A stretch of 5,430 bases of DNA from Betaproteobacteria bacterium (GTDB lineage Bacteria > Pseudomonadota > Gammaproteobacteria > Burkholderiales > Burkholderiaceae_C): assembly GCA_009918225.1 (NCBI GenBank), contig RGEP01000132.1, forward strand, positions 1-5,430, read 5' to 3'. The translations under genes and the position numbers were made by a program. How positions within the stretch are numbered: the first letter of the stretch is position 1; each line of letters opens with the position of its first letter. This document shows positions 1 to 5,054 of this stretch, in pieces. The notes beneath the pieces are model-generated. The model searched no databases. It saw only the letters and a list, made by a program, of their open reading frames with translations, and was not told the origin of the DNA.

Positions 1-2
1 TT

Positions 3-245
3 GGGACGTACCAGAACGCTGCGGGTGAGACCAAAAAACGGTACCAACGTATTGGGTCAATCATCGAGACCAAGAGCGGTGAGATGCTCAAGCTGGACGT
101 CATCCCGTTGAAGGAGGGCGGTTGGGACGGTTGGGGCAGTTGGGGCGGATGGGGGCGAACGAGGCAGCCGCCGCGGCAAGGCCCAGCACCGGCCAAAGCG
201 GCGGCAAGAACGACAGGGCTTGCACGCCGCTGGGTCGGGCGCTAA
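3..245 (+). CDS. 3' end of a small hypothetical protein, phage/plasmid type, with Trp-Gly repeat tail
   Basis: This frame is open from the window edge to a TAA at 243-245, giving 80 residues with no start codon in view, so the gene is cut at its 5' end. The first 40 or so residues include the stretches RYQRIGSIIETKSGEMLKLD and VIPLKEGGWDGW. From memory these resemble short hypothetical proteins on phages, plasmids and integrated elements, some of which end in an SSB-like acidic tail; I cannot name a family. The ordered part stops at about residue 42. It is followed by a W-x-x repeat (WDGWGSWGGWG) and then a basic, low-complexity tail rich in Arg, Ala and Pro. That tail looks unlike a folded domain and could come from a frameshift at the G run at 151-155. 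No acidic DDIPF-like terminus is seen. Function is unknown. The frame choice is fairly secure for the N-terminal part and weak for the tail. Confidence 0.5.
   Translation, partial: GTYQNAAGETKKRYQRIGSIIETKSGEMLKLDVIPLKEGGWDGWGSWGGWGRTRQPPRQGPAPAKAAARTTGLARRWVGR
120..155 (+). repeat. Four imperfect 9-bp tandem repeats, G-quadruplex motif
   Basis: Four 9-bp units start at 120, 129, 138 and 147: GGTTGGGAC, GGTTGGGGC, AGTTGGGGC and GGATGGGGG. In the frame of the upstream gene each unit adds one Trp flanked by small residues. The G runs at 124-126, 133-136, 142-145 and 151-155 are separated by 6, 5 and 5 bases. This satisfies the usual intramolecular G-quadruplex pattern of four runs of at least three G with loops of up to seven bases. 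The motif is on the plus strand, so the mRNA could fold it as well. Any role is inference. Confidence 0.75.
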
Positions 246-249
246 CATG

Positions 250-278
250 TTCACCATTCGATCATTTGTTCGTATATA
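250..278 (+). promoter_or_regulatory. Predicted sigma70-type promoter of the pcaIJF operon
   Basis: TTCACC at 250-255 (4 of 6 matches to TTGACA) and TATATA at 273-278 (5 of 6 matches to TATAAT) are exactly 17 bases apart. They lie in a locally AT-rich stretch just upstream of pcaI. Transcription would start near 285, leaving a leader of about 20 bases. The -10 hexamer lies inside the dyad at 266-284, which fits regulation by a protein bound over the promoter. Prediction by eye only. Confidence 0.45.
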
Positions 279-284
279 GAACAA
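266..284. promoter_or_regulatory. Palindromic operator candidate, IclR-family (PcaR/PcaU-like) type
   Basis: A perfect inverted repeat, TTGTTC then seven bases then GAACAA, is centred on 275 and lies 22 bases before the pcaI start. IclR-family regulators of protocatechuate and beta-ketoadipate genes (PcaR, PcaU, PobR) bind GTTCG-type half-sites in pca promoters, so position and half-site both fit. A weaker related half-site, ATTCG, lies at 256-260, twelve bases upstream of GTTCG at 268-272. This recalls the extra direct repeat at PcaU sites. No regulator gene is in the window, so its identity is inferred. Confidence 0.5.
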
Positions 285-306
285 CCCACTCCGTTCAGGT
301 GTTCCC

Positions 307-1011
307 ATGATCAACAAGTTGATGCCCAACCTGGCACAGGCCGTGGCCGACGTGCCCGATGGCGCCACCGTCATGATTGGCGGCTTCGGCACCGCCGGCC
401 TGCCCAATGAATTGACCGAGGCGCTGATCGAGCAAGGCGCGCGCGACCTTGTGATCGTCAACAACAACGCCGGCAACGGTGAAACGGGGCTGGCCGCGCT
501 CATCAAGGCTCGGCGGGTGCGCAAGATCATTTGCAGTTTTCCGCGCCAGGTCGACAGCCACCACTTCGACGCCCAGTACCGCAGCGGCAGTTTGGAGTTG
601 GAGCTGGTGCCCCAAGGCAATTTGGCCGAACGCATTCGCGCCGCCGGCGCGGGCATTGGGGCCTTCTTCACCCCCACCGGCTATGGCACGCCCTTGGCCG
701 AGGGCAAGGAAACGCGGGTGATCAACGGCAAGCCCTATGTGCTGGAGTACCCGATCCACGCCGATTACGCCTTCATCAAGGCCGAACGCGGCGACCGCTG
801 GGGCAACCTCACCTACCGCAAGACCGCGCGCAACTTCGGGCCGGTCATGGCCACCGCGGCCAAGGTCACGGTGGCCACGGTCCACGAGGTGGTGGAGCTG
901 GGTGCACTGGACCCCGAGGCCGTGGTGACCCCAGGCCTCTTCGTGCAACGGGTGGTCTGCATACCGCGACAGGCCACCCAGGCCGGCGGCTTCAAGGAGC
1001 AACGCGCATGA
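307..1011 (+). CDS. pcaI: 3-oxoadipate CoA-transferase subunit A
   Basis: This is the alpha subunit (234 residues) of succinyl-CoA:3-oxoadipate CoA-transferase. The enzyme moves CoA from succinyl-CoA to 3-oxoadipate, giving 3-oxoadipyl-CoA and succinate in the cytoplasm, the penultimate step of the beta-ketoadipate pathway. The sequence has the family I CoA-transferase glycine motif GGFG at residues 25-28 after PDGATVMI, then NNNAGNGETGLAAL (52-65), FTPTGYGT (121-128) and TARNFGPVMA (173-182). All are typical of PcaI, and length and N-terminus (MINKLMP) match the family. The ATG is preceded by a modest AGGT at 297-300. The stop overlaps the pcaJ start by four bases (ATGA), implying translational coupling with the partner subunit. 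The related acetoacetate transferase ScoA/AtoD is less likely given the PcaI-type motifs and the pcaF neighbour. It is probably driven by the promoter and dyad at 250-284. Confidence 0.93.
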   Translation: MINKLMPNLAQAVADVPDGATVMIGGFGTAGLPNELTEALIEQGARDLVIVNNNAGNGETGLAALIKARRVRKIICSFPRQVDSHHFDAQYRSGSLELELVPQGNLAERIRAAGAGIGAFFTPTGYGTPLAEGKETRVINGKPYVLEYPIHADYAFIKAERGDRWGNLTYRKTARNFGPVMATAAKVTVATVHEVVELGALDPEAVVTPGLFVQRVVCIPRQATQAGGFKEQRA

Positions 1012-1676
1012 GCACCAACGCCCAAACCGCCACACCGCTGCCGCGCTGGAGCCGTGACCAGATGGCTGCCCGCGTGGCGCAAGACATTCCCGATGGGGCC
1101 GTGGTGAACCTGGGCATCGGCCTGCCCACCTTGGTCGCCAACCACATTCCGGCAGGCCGTGAGGTGATCCTGCAAAGCGAAAACGGCGTCATCGGCATGG
1201 GGCCGGCACCCGCAGCCGGGCAAGAGGACTACGACTTGATCAACGCAGGCAAGCAGCCCGTGACGCTGCTGCCCGGTGGCTGCTACTTTCACCATGCCGA
1301 CAGCTTTGCCATGATGCGCGGCGGGCATTTGGATGTGTGCGTGCTGGGTGCGTTCCAAGTGGCCGCCAATGGCGACCTGGCCAACTGGCACACCGGCGCA
1401 CCCGATGCCATTCCGGCCGTGGGCGGGGCCATGGACCTGGCCATTGGGGCCAAGCGCACCTTCGTGATGATGGAGCACTGCACCAAGGCTGGGCAAAGCA
1501 AGCTGGTGGCGCAGTGCAGCTACCCCCTGACCGGCCAGGCCTGTGTGAGCCGGGTCTACACCGACCTGGCCGTGATTGAACTGCGCGAGGGCCGTGGCCA
1601 TGTGATGGAGCGCGTGGAGGGCATCAGCCTGGAGCAGCTTCAAGCGGTCACCGACATCGAACTGGTGCAGGGCTGA
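1008..1676 (+). CDS. pcaJ: 3-oxoadipate CoA-transferase subunit B
   Basis: This is the beta subunit (222 residues) of the same CoA-transferase, carrying the catalytic residue. SENG at residues 57-60 is the family I active-site motif, with Glu58 as the residue expected to form the glutamyl-CoA thioester. NLGIGLPTLVANHIP (34-48), LLPGGCYFHHADSF (87-100) and MMRGGHLDVCVLGAFQV (102-118) are further conserved subunit B blocks. The start was set at 1008 because AAGGAG at 994-999 lies eight bases upstream, the ATG overlaps the pcaI stop, and the homologous region begins soon after. The frame is open further upstream to 531, but that part only shadows pcaI. The gene depends on PcaI for activity and is followed after 47 bases by pcaF. 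All expected active-site features are present, so the enzyme looks intact. Confidence 0.94.
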   Translation: MSTNAQTATPLPRWSRDQMAARVAQDIPDGAVVNLGIGLPTLVANHIPAGREVILQSENGVIGMGPAPAAGQEDYDLINAGKQPVTLLPGGCYFHHADSFAMMRGGHLDVCVLGAFQVAANGDLANWHTGAPDAIPAVGGAMDLAIGAKRTFVMMEHCTKAGQSKLVAQCSYPLTGQACVSRVYTDLAVIELREGRGHVMERVEGISLEQLQAVTDIELVQG

Positions 1677-1723
1677 AGCGCTCCGGCCACCGGTCACCTG
1701 AACACCCAAACGAGGAGAACACC

Positions 1724-2926
1724 ATGACCCACGCCTTCATTTGCGATGCGATTCGCACGCCGTTTGGCCGCTACGGCGGCGCGCTGTCTTCTGTGCGCAC
1801 CGACGACCTGGGCGCCATTCCGCTCAAGGCGCTGATGGCCCGCAACCCCCAGGTGGACTGGGCCGCGCTCACCGACGTGATTTACGGCTGCGCCAACCAA
1901 GCCGGCGAAGACAACCGCAACGTGGCGCGCATGAGCGCCTTGTTGGCCGGCCTGCCCATCGAAGTGCCCGGCGGCACGGTCAACCGGCTGTGCGGCTCGG
2001 GCCTGGACGCCTTGGGCACCGCCGCGCGCGCCATTCGAGCCGGTGAAGCCGGGCTGATGATCGCCGGTGGCGTGGAAAGCATGAGCCGCGCGCCCTTCGT
2101 GATGCCCAAGGCCGAGAGCGCGTTCTCGCGGGCCAATGCGGTGTACGACACCACCATCGGCTGGCGCTTCATCAACAAGCTGATGAAAGAGCGTTACGGC
2201 GTGGACTCCATGCCCGAGACCGCCGAGAACGTGGCGGTGGACTTCAAGATCGAGCGCGAGGCGCAGGACCGCATGGCCCTGGCCAGCCAACTCAAGGCGG
2301 TGGCCGCACAGAAGTCGGGCTTCTTCGATGCCGAGATTACCCCGGTCACCATCCCGCAAAAGAAGGGGGATGCCGTGGTGGTCAACCGAGATGAGCACCC
2401 GCGCGAGACCTCGTTGGAGGCCCTGGCCAAGCTCAAGGGCGTGGTGCGCCCCGATGGTTCGGTGACCGCGGGCAATGCCTCGGGTGTGAACGACGGCTCC
2501 TGCGCACTGCTGCTGGCCAGCGAAGCGGCCGCCACCCGCCACGGCCTGACGCCACGCGCCCGGGTGGTGGGCATGGCCACGGCCGGTGTGGCCCCGCGCA
2601 TCATGGGCATCGGCCCGGCACCGGCCACGCGCAAGGTGCTGGAGCTCACCGGGCTGCGCCTGGAGCAGATGGATGTCATCGAACTCAACGAAGCCTTCGC
2701 CGCGCAAGGCTTGGCGGTGCTGCGCGACTTGGGCTTGGCCGATGACGACGCACGCGTGAACCCCAATGGCGGGGCCATCGCACTGGGCCACCCGCTGGGT
2801 GCCAGCGGCGCTCGCCTGGCGACCACCGCAGTCAACCAGCTGCACCGCATCCAGGGCCGCTATGCCTTGTGCACCATGTGCATCGGCGTGGGCCAGGGCA
2901 TTGCGGTGGTGTTGGAGCGCGTGTAA
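1724..2926 (+). CDS. pcaF: 3-oxoadipyl-CoA thiolase (beta-ketoadipyl-CoA thiolase)
   Basis: A 400-residue thiolase that catalyses the last step of the beta-ketoadipate pathway: 3-oxoadipyl-CoA plus CoA gives succinyl-CoA plus acetyl-CoA. The three thiolase catalytic residues are all visible: the nucleophilic Cys90 in NRLCGSGLDAL, His356 in GGAIALGHPLGASGAR (349-364), and Cys386 in CIGVGQG near the C-terminus. The N-terminus (ICDAIRTPFGRYGGAL) and full length match PcaF. A strong Shine-Dalgarno, GAGGAGA at 1712-1718, lies five bases before the ATG. It sits 47 bases after pcaJ on the same strand with no terminator in between, so pcaIJF should be one transcript. The close homologue PaaJ of phenylacetate degradation does the same chemistry; the pcaIJ context favours pcaF. 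I see no clear hairpin-plus-T-tract terminator after the gene. Confidence 0.94.
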   Translation: MTHAFICDAIRTPFGRYGGALSSVRTDDLGAIPLKALMARNPQVDWAALTDVIYGCANQAGEDNRNVARMSALLAGLPIEVPGGTVNRLCGSGLDALGTAARAIRAGEAGLMIAGGVESMSRAPFVMPKAESAFSRANAVYDTTIGWRFINKLMKERYGVDSMPETAENVAVDFKIEREAQDRMALASQLKAVAAQKSGFFDAEITPVTIPQKKGDAVVVNRDEHPRETSLEALAKLKGVVRPDGSVTAGNASGVNDGSCALLLASEAAATRHGLTPRARVVGMATAGVAPRIMGIGPAPATRKVLELTGLRLEQMDVIELNEAFAAQGLAVLRDLGLADDDARVNPNGGAIALGHPLGASGARLATTAVNQLHRIQGRYALCTMCIGVGQGIAVVLERV

Positions 2927-2951
2927 GCTCAATTCACATCAGATTTTTTCT

Positions 2952-2993
2952 ATACACCGGCACGAAAATATCGATTTTTCTGTTTTGGTGTAT
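2952..2993. promoter_or_regulatory. 42-bp interrupted dyad before the SbtA-like gene
   Basis: The 84-base gap between pcaF and the next gene is markedly AT-richer than its surroundings. Within it ATACACC (2952-2958) and GGTGTAT (2987-2993) are perfect inverted arms around a central ATCGAT (2970-2975), with the same symmetry centre at 2972.5. By hand count 15 of the 21 paired positions are complementary, including AAA/TTT at 2966-2968 and 2977-2979, and three more would be G-U in RNA. The dyad ends 17 bases before the ATG and just upstream of the AGGA ribosome site at 3000-3003. No T tract follows, so it is more likely an operator or a leader stem than a terminator. I see no convincing promoter hexamers here. 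Confidence 0.45.
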
Positions 2994-3010
2994 TCCCCTA
3001 GGATGGCTGG

Positions 3011-4051
3011 ATGCAAACGCTTCTTGACCCGGCCATCCTGTTCTTCGTATTCGGCGCGGCCGCGGGACTGGTTCGGTCCAACCTGGAAATCCCGCAACCG
3101 ATCGCGCGCTTCCTGTCGCTGTACCTCTTGATGGCCTTGGGCCTCAAGGGTGGGTTCGCCTTGGCCCAATCAGGGCTCACCCGCGAAGTGGGCGTGAGCC
3201 TGGCTTGCGCGGTGTTGCTGGCGGTGGTCATTCCGGCCATCGGCTACAGCATCCTGCGGCGATGGCTGTCGGGCTTTGACGCGGCAGCGGTGGCTGCCAC
3301 CTATGGCTCGGTCAGCGCCGTGACCTTCATCACGGCGGTGCAGGTCTTGGACGGCCGCGGCGTGGTGCACGGCGGCCATATGGCAGCGGCCATGGCGCTG
3401 ATGGAGTCGCCCGCCATCATCATGGCCGTCTTGCTGGCCAATATGCTGCGGCGCCAACAGGCCGCGGCGCTGAGCGCTGTGGGAGCCAAGCCCGGTTCAG
3501 CAGACGCCGCCAGCGCAGCGGGCTTGGCCAGCGCTGGGGCCGGACCGGTGCCACCCCTGCCCATCGGCAAGGTGCTGCACGAGTCCTTTACCGACGGCGC
3601 GCAGCTGCTGCTGCTGGGCGCCATGGCGGTGGGGCTGGCCACGGGTGAAGCGGGCCAAGCGGCGATGAAGACCTTCTCGGGCGACCTCTTCAAGGGCATG
3701 TTGGCCTTCTTCCTCTTGGACATGGGCCTGCTGACCGCACGGCACCTGCACACACTCAGTGGCATGCCGCGCCTGCTGTTGGTTTGGGGCCTGTTGGCGC
3801 CCCTTGCCCACGCCGGCCTGGCCCTGGGCTTGGCCGCCGCCACACAGATGAGCGTCGGCAACGCGGCCTTGCTGATGGTCTTGGCCGCCAGCGCGTCCTA
3901 CATTGCGGTGCCTGCCGTGCTGCGCCATGCCGTGCCTGAGGCCCAGCCTGCGCTGTACTTCGGCTTGTCTCTGGGCGTGACCTTCCCCTTCAACATCTTG
4001 TTGGGCATCCCGCTGTACATCGCGGTGGCCCAGTGGGCCCTGGGCAGCTGA
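3011..4051 (+). CDS. sbtA: SbtA-family sodium-dependent bicarbonate transporter-like permease
   Basis: A very hydrophobic 346-residue protein with about ten predicted membrane segments in two halves, roughly residues 6-146 and 194-342. They are joined by an Ala/Gly/Ser-rich hydrophilic linker at about 150-185. Family landmarks are GLKGGFAL (44-51), ATYGSVSAVTFITA (96-109), MESPAI (131-136), SGDLFKGMLAFFLLDMG (223-239), LAASASYIAVPA (291-302) and SLGVTFPFNILLGIPLY (320-336). The paired discontinuous motifs at about 98-106 and 293-300 are where this fold binds sodium and anion. Cyanobacterial SbtA takes up bicarbonate with sodium across the inner membrane; substrate in this organism is inferred only. 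The start at 3011 is backed by AGGA at 3000-3003, seven bases upstream. No sbtB (PII-like regulator) adjoins it. It is co-directional with pcaIJF, 84 bases downstream, but has its own AT-rich control region, so co-transcription is uncertain. Confidence 0.88.
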   Translation: MQTLLDPAILFFVFGAAAGLVRSNLEIPQPIARFLSLYLLMALGLKGGFALAQSGLTREVGVSLACAVLLAVVIPAIGYSILRRWLSGFDAAAVAATYGSVSAVTFITAVQVLDGRGVVHGGHMAAAMALMESPAIIMAVLLANMLRRQQAAALSAVGAKPGSADAASAAGLASAGAGPVPPLPIGKVLHESFTDGAQLLLLGAMAVGLATGEAGQAAMKTFSGDLFKGMLAFFLLDMGLLTARHLHTLSGMPRLLLVWGLLAPLAHAGLALGLAAATQMSVGNAALLMVLAASASYIAVPAVLRHAVPEAQPALYFGLSLGVTFPFNILLGIPLYIAVAQWALGS

Positions 4052-4087
4052 AGACGCCAACCGGCCCCCAGGTCTCAGCCCAGCGCA

Positions 4088-4120
4088 GCACTCATTCGGC
4101 ACTCATCCAGCACTCACCCA
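4088..4120. repeat. Three 11-bp tandem repeats across the murU stop codon
   Basis: GCACTCATTCG (4088-4098), GCACTCATCCA (4099-4109) and GCACTCACCCA (4110-4120) are consecutive 11-bp units. They agree with GCACTCAYYCR apart from small changes. They lie in the short gap between the two convergent genes, and the third unit contains the minus-strand gene's stop codon (complement of 4114-4116). A unit of 11 is not a multiple of three, so copy-number change would alter only the region after the stop. No hairpin with a T tract was found in this gap. Confidence 0.7.
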
Positions 4121-4869
4121 GCGATCGAAGAGGCCTGCAAGGCCTGCCACTGCTCGGGTGTGCCCACGTTCTCCCAAGGCCCCTCCCACACCCGGCCCGC
4201 CAAGCGGCCGGCATCGGCCGCCTTGAACAAGTAGGGCGCCAAGGAGGCGCGCTGGCCCGGCGCCAGGCCCTGCACCATGCCGGGCTTGAGCAAGGCCAGG
4301 CTGGCGTAGGTCAGCGATTGGCCGGACGCCGCAGCCTCCAGCCGGTGCAAACGCTGCTCAGCACCAAGCAAGAAGTCGCCCCGGGTGTGAAACGGCGGGT
4401 TGGGCACCATCCACAACAGGCCCAGGTCCGGGCTCTGTGCAAAGTCGTGCGCCACCGAGGTCTGAAACGCAAAGCCGGGCATGTAGATGTCGCCCGAGAC
4501 CAACCAGAAGGGTTCGTCATCACCCAGCGCCAAAGCCTCCAAAGCGGTCGCCACCCCGCCACCGGTCTCCAGGGCCCCGCCCCAGCGGCGCCCCTCGTGG
4601 GAGTAGGTGATGCGCAGGCCCCAGCGGCTGCCATCACCCAGGGCCGCCGGAAACTGCTCTTCCAGCCAGGCGGTGTTGATCACTACCTCGCGAACACCGG
4701 CCGCCGCCAGGGCCAGCAGGTGCCACTCAACCATCGGTTTGCCCCGCACCGGCAGCAGGGGCTTGGGCGTGGCATCGGTCAGGGGGCGCATGCGCTCGCC
4801 ACGGCCAGCCGCCAAGATCAAGGCACGGGGTGCTCCCGAGGGCCGACGCAGGGGTTCAGACGAAGCCAT
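4114..4869 (-). CDS. murU: N-acetylmuramate alpha-1-phosphate uridylyltransferase-like nucleotidyltransferase
   Basis: A 251-residue sugar-1-phosphate nucleotidyltransferase. MurU makes UDP-MurNAc from MurNAc-1-phosphate and UTP in the cytoplasm, in the cell-wall recycling route that bypasses de novo synthesis. Visible motifs are LAAGRGERMRPLT (19-31), the nucleotide-binding loop; TPKPLLPVRGKPMVEWH (34-50), with Lys36 expected to contact phosphate; ALGDGSRWGLRITYS (76-90); ETGGG (101-105); and SGD (125-127), whose Asp127 should bind metal. Near the C-terminus WENVGT (232-237) has Asn where many relatives have the second metal-binding Asp (WxDVGT). About 14 residues precede the usual start of the fold, but no better start codon is seen and there is no clear Shine-Dalgarno. 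The kinase partner amgK is not adjacent: the flanking genes are convergent sbtA-like and divergent tkt. A related NDP-sugar pyrophosphorylase is the main alternative. Confidence 0.82.
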   Translation of the reverse strand: MASSEPLRRPSGAPRALILAAGRGERMRPLTDATPKPLLPVRGKPMVEWHLLALAAAGVREVVINTAWLEEQFPAALGDGSRWGLRITYSHEGRRWGGALETGGGVATALEALALGDDEPFWLVSGDIYMPGFAFQTSVAHDFAQSPDLGLLWMVPNPPFHTRGDFLLGAEQRLHRLEAAASGQSLTYASLALLKPGMVQGLAPGQRASLAPYLFKAADAGRLAGRVWEGPWENVGTPEQWQALQASSIAG

Positions 4870-4921
4870 GCCGGCAGTCTACGGCGCGGCTGCCAGCCCG
4901 CTTGGCCTGAGCCCCAGACCG

Positions 4922-4927
4922 TAGAAT
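4922..4927 (+). promoter_or_regulatory. Candidate -10 element for the transketolase gene
   Basis: TAGAAT matches the sigma70 -10 consensus at 5 of 6 positions and lies in the divergent gap between murU and tkt. Transcription would begin near 4934, giving a leader of about 120 bases. No good -35 hexamer is at 16-18 bases: the nearest, TTGGCC at 4902-4907, is only 14 bases upstream. The call rests mainly on the -10 match and position. Confidence 0.35.
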
Positions 4928-4949
4928 CACGGGTTTTCCCGCTGTCGCC

Positions 4950-5004
4950 GCCTGCGCGCTGCAGGCCCAGCCCCGCCAAGCTGCGGCGCGCCCGCCCTGC
5001 GGGC
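4950..5004 (+). other. Two perfect GC-rich hairpins in the transketolase leader
   Basis: GCCTGC (4950-4955) pairs with GCAGGC (4961-4966) across a five-base loop. GCCCGC (4990-4995) pairs with GCGGGC (4999-5004) across a three-base loop. A smaller CGGG-TTTT-CCCG stem lies at 4930-4941. No T tract follows any of them, so they do not look like intrinsic terminators. In so GC-rich a segment some stems are expected by chance. They may shape the mRNA leader; no riboswitch class was recognised. Confidence 0.4.
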
Positions 5005-5054
5005 TGCCCGGCCAAGGCCTCAGCCGCCCTCAAGCGAACACAAGCCCAACCGCC

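Noticed and set aside
122..310. Separate small gene starting at the TTG at 122
   Set aside because: There is no ribosome site and it runs through the predicted promoter to 310. It is of interest only as the possible shifted tail of the first gene.
57..677. Minus-strand frames at 57-677 and 295-1035 as antisense genes
   Set aside because: Both lie opposite pcaI or its upstream region, lack domain-like sequence and ribosome sites, and show typical shadow composition.
531..1007. Upstream extension of the pcaJ frame
   Set aside because: The region overlaps pcaI in another frame and is Arg/His/Gly-rich. The ATG at 1008 has a good ribosome site and matches the family N-terminus.
1694..2932. Long minus-strand open frame opposite pcaF
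   Set aside because: It mirrors pcaF almost end to end, is rich in His, Gly and Ala as expected from the complement of GC-rich coding DNA, and shows no recognisable domain.
2927..2950. Intrinsic terminator for pcaIJF at the T run 2944-2949
   Set aside because: The T run has no GC-rich hairpin in front of it, so it is not supported as a rho-independent terminator.
3003..3131. ATG at 3003 as the start of the gene after pcaF
   Set aside because: It is in a different frame that ends at 3131 with a Ser/Arg/Cys-rich sequence. The ATG at 3011 opens the SbtA-like protein with AGGA at proper spacing.
4039..4072. CCTGGG / CCCAGG inverted repeat as a terminator for the SbtA-like gene
   Set aside because: The arms are only six bases with a 22-base loop, the left arm is inside the coding end, and no T tract follows.
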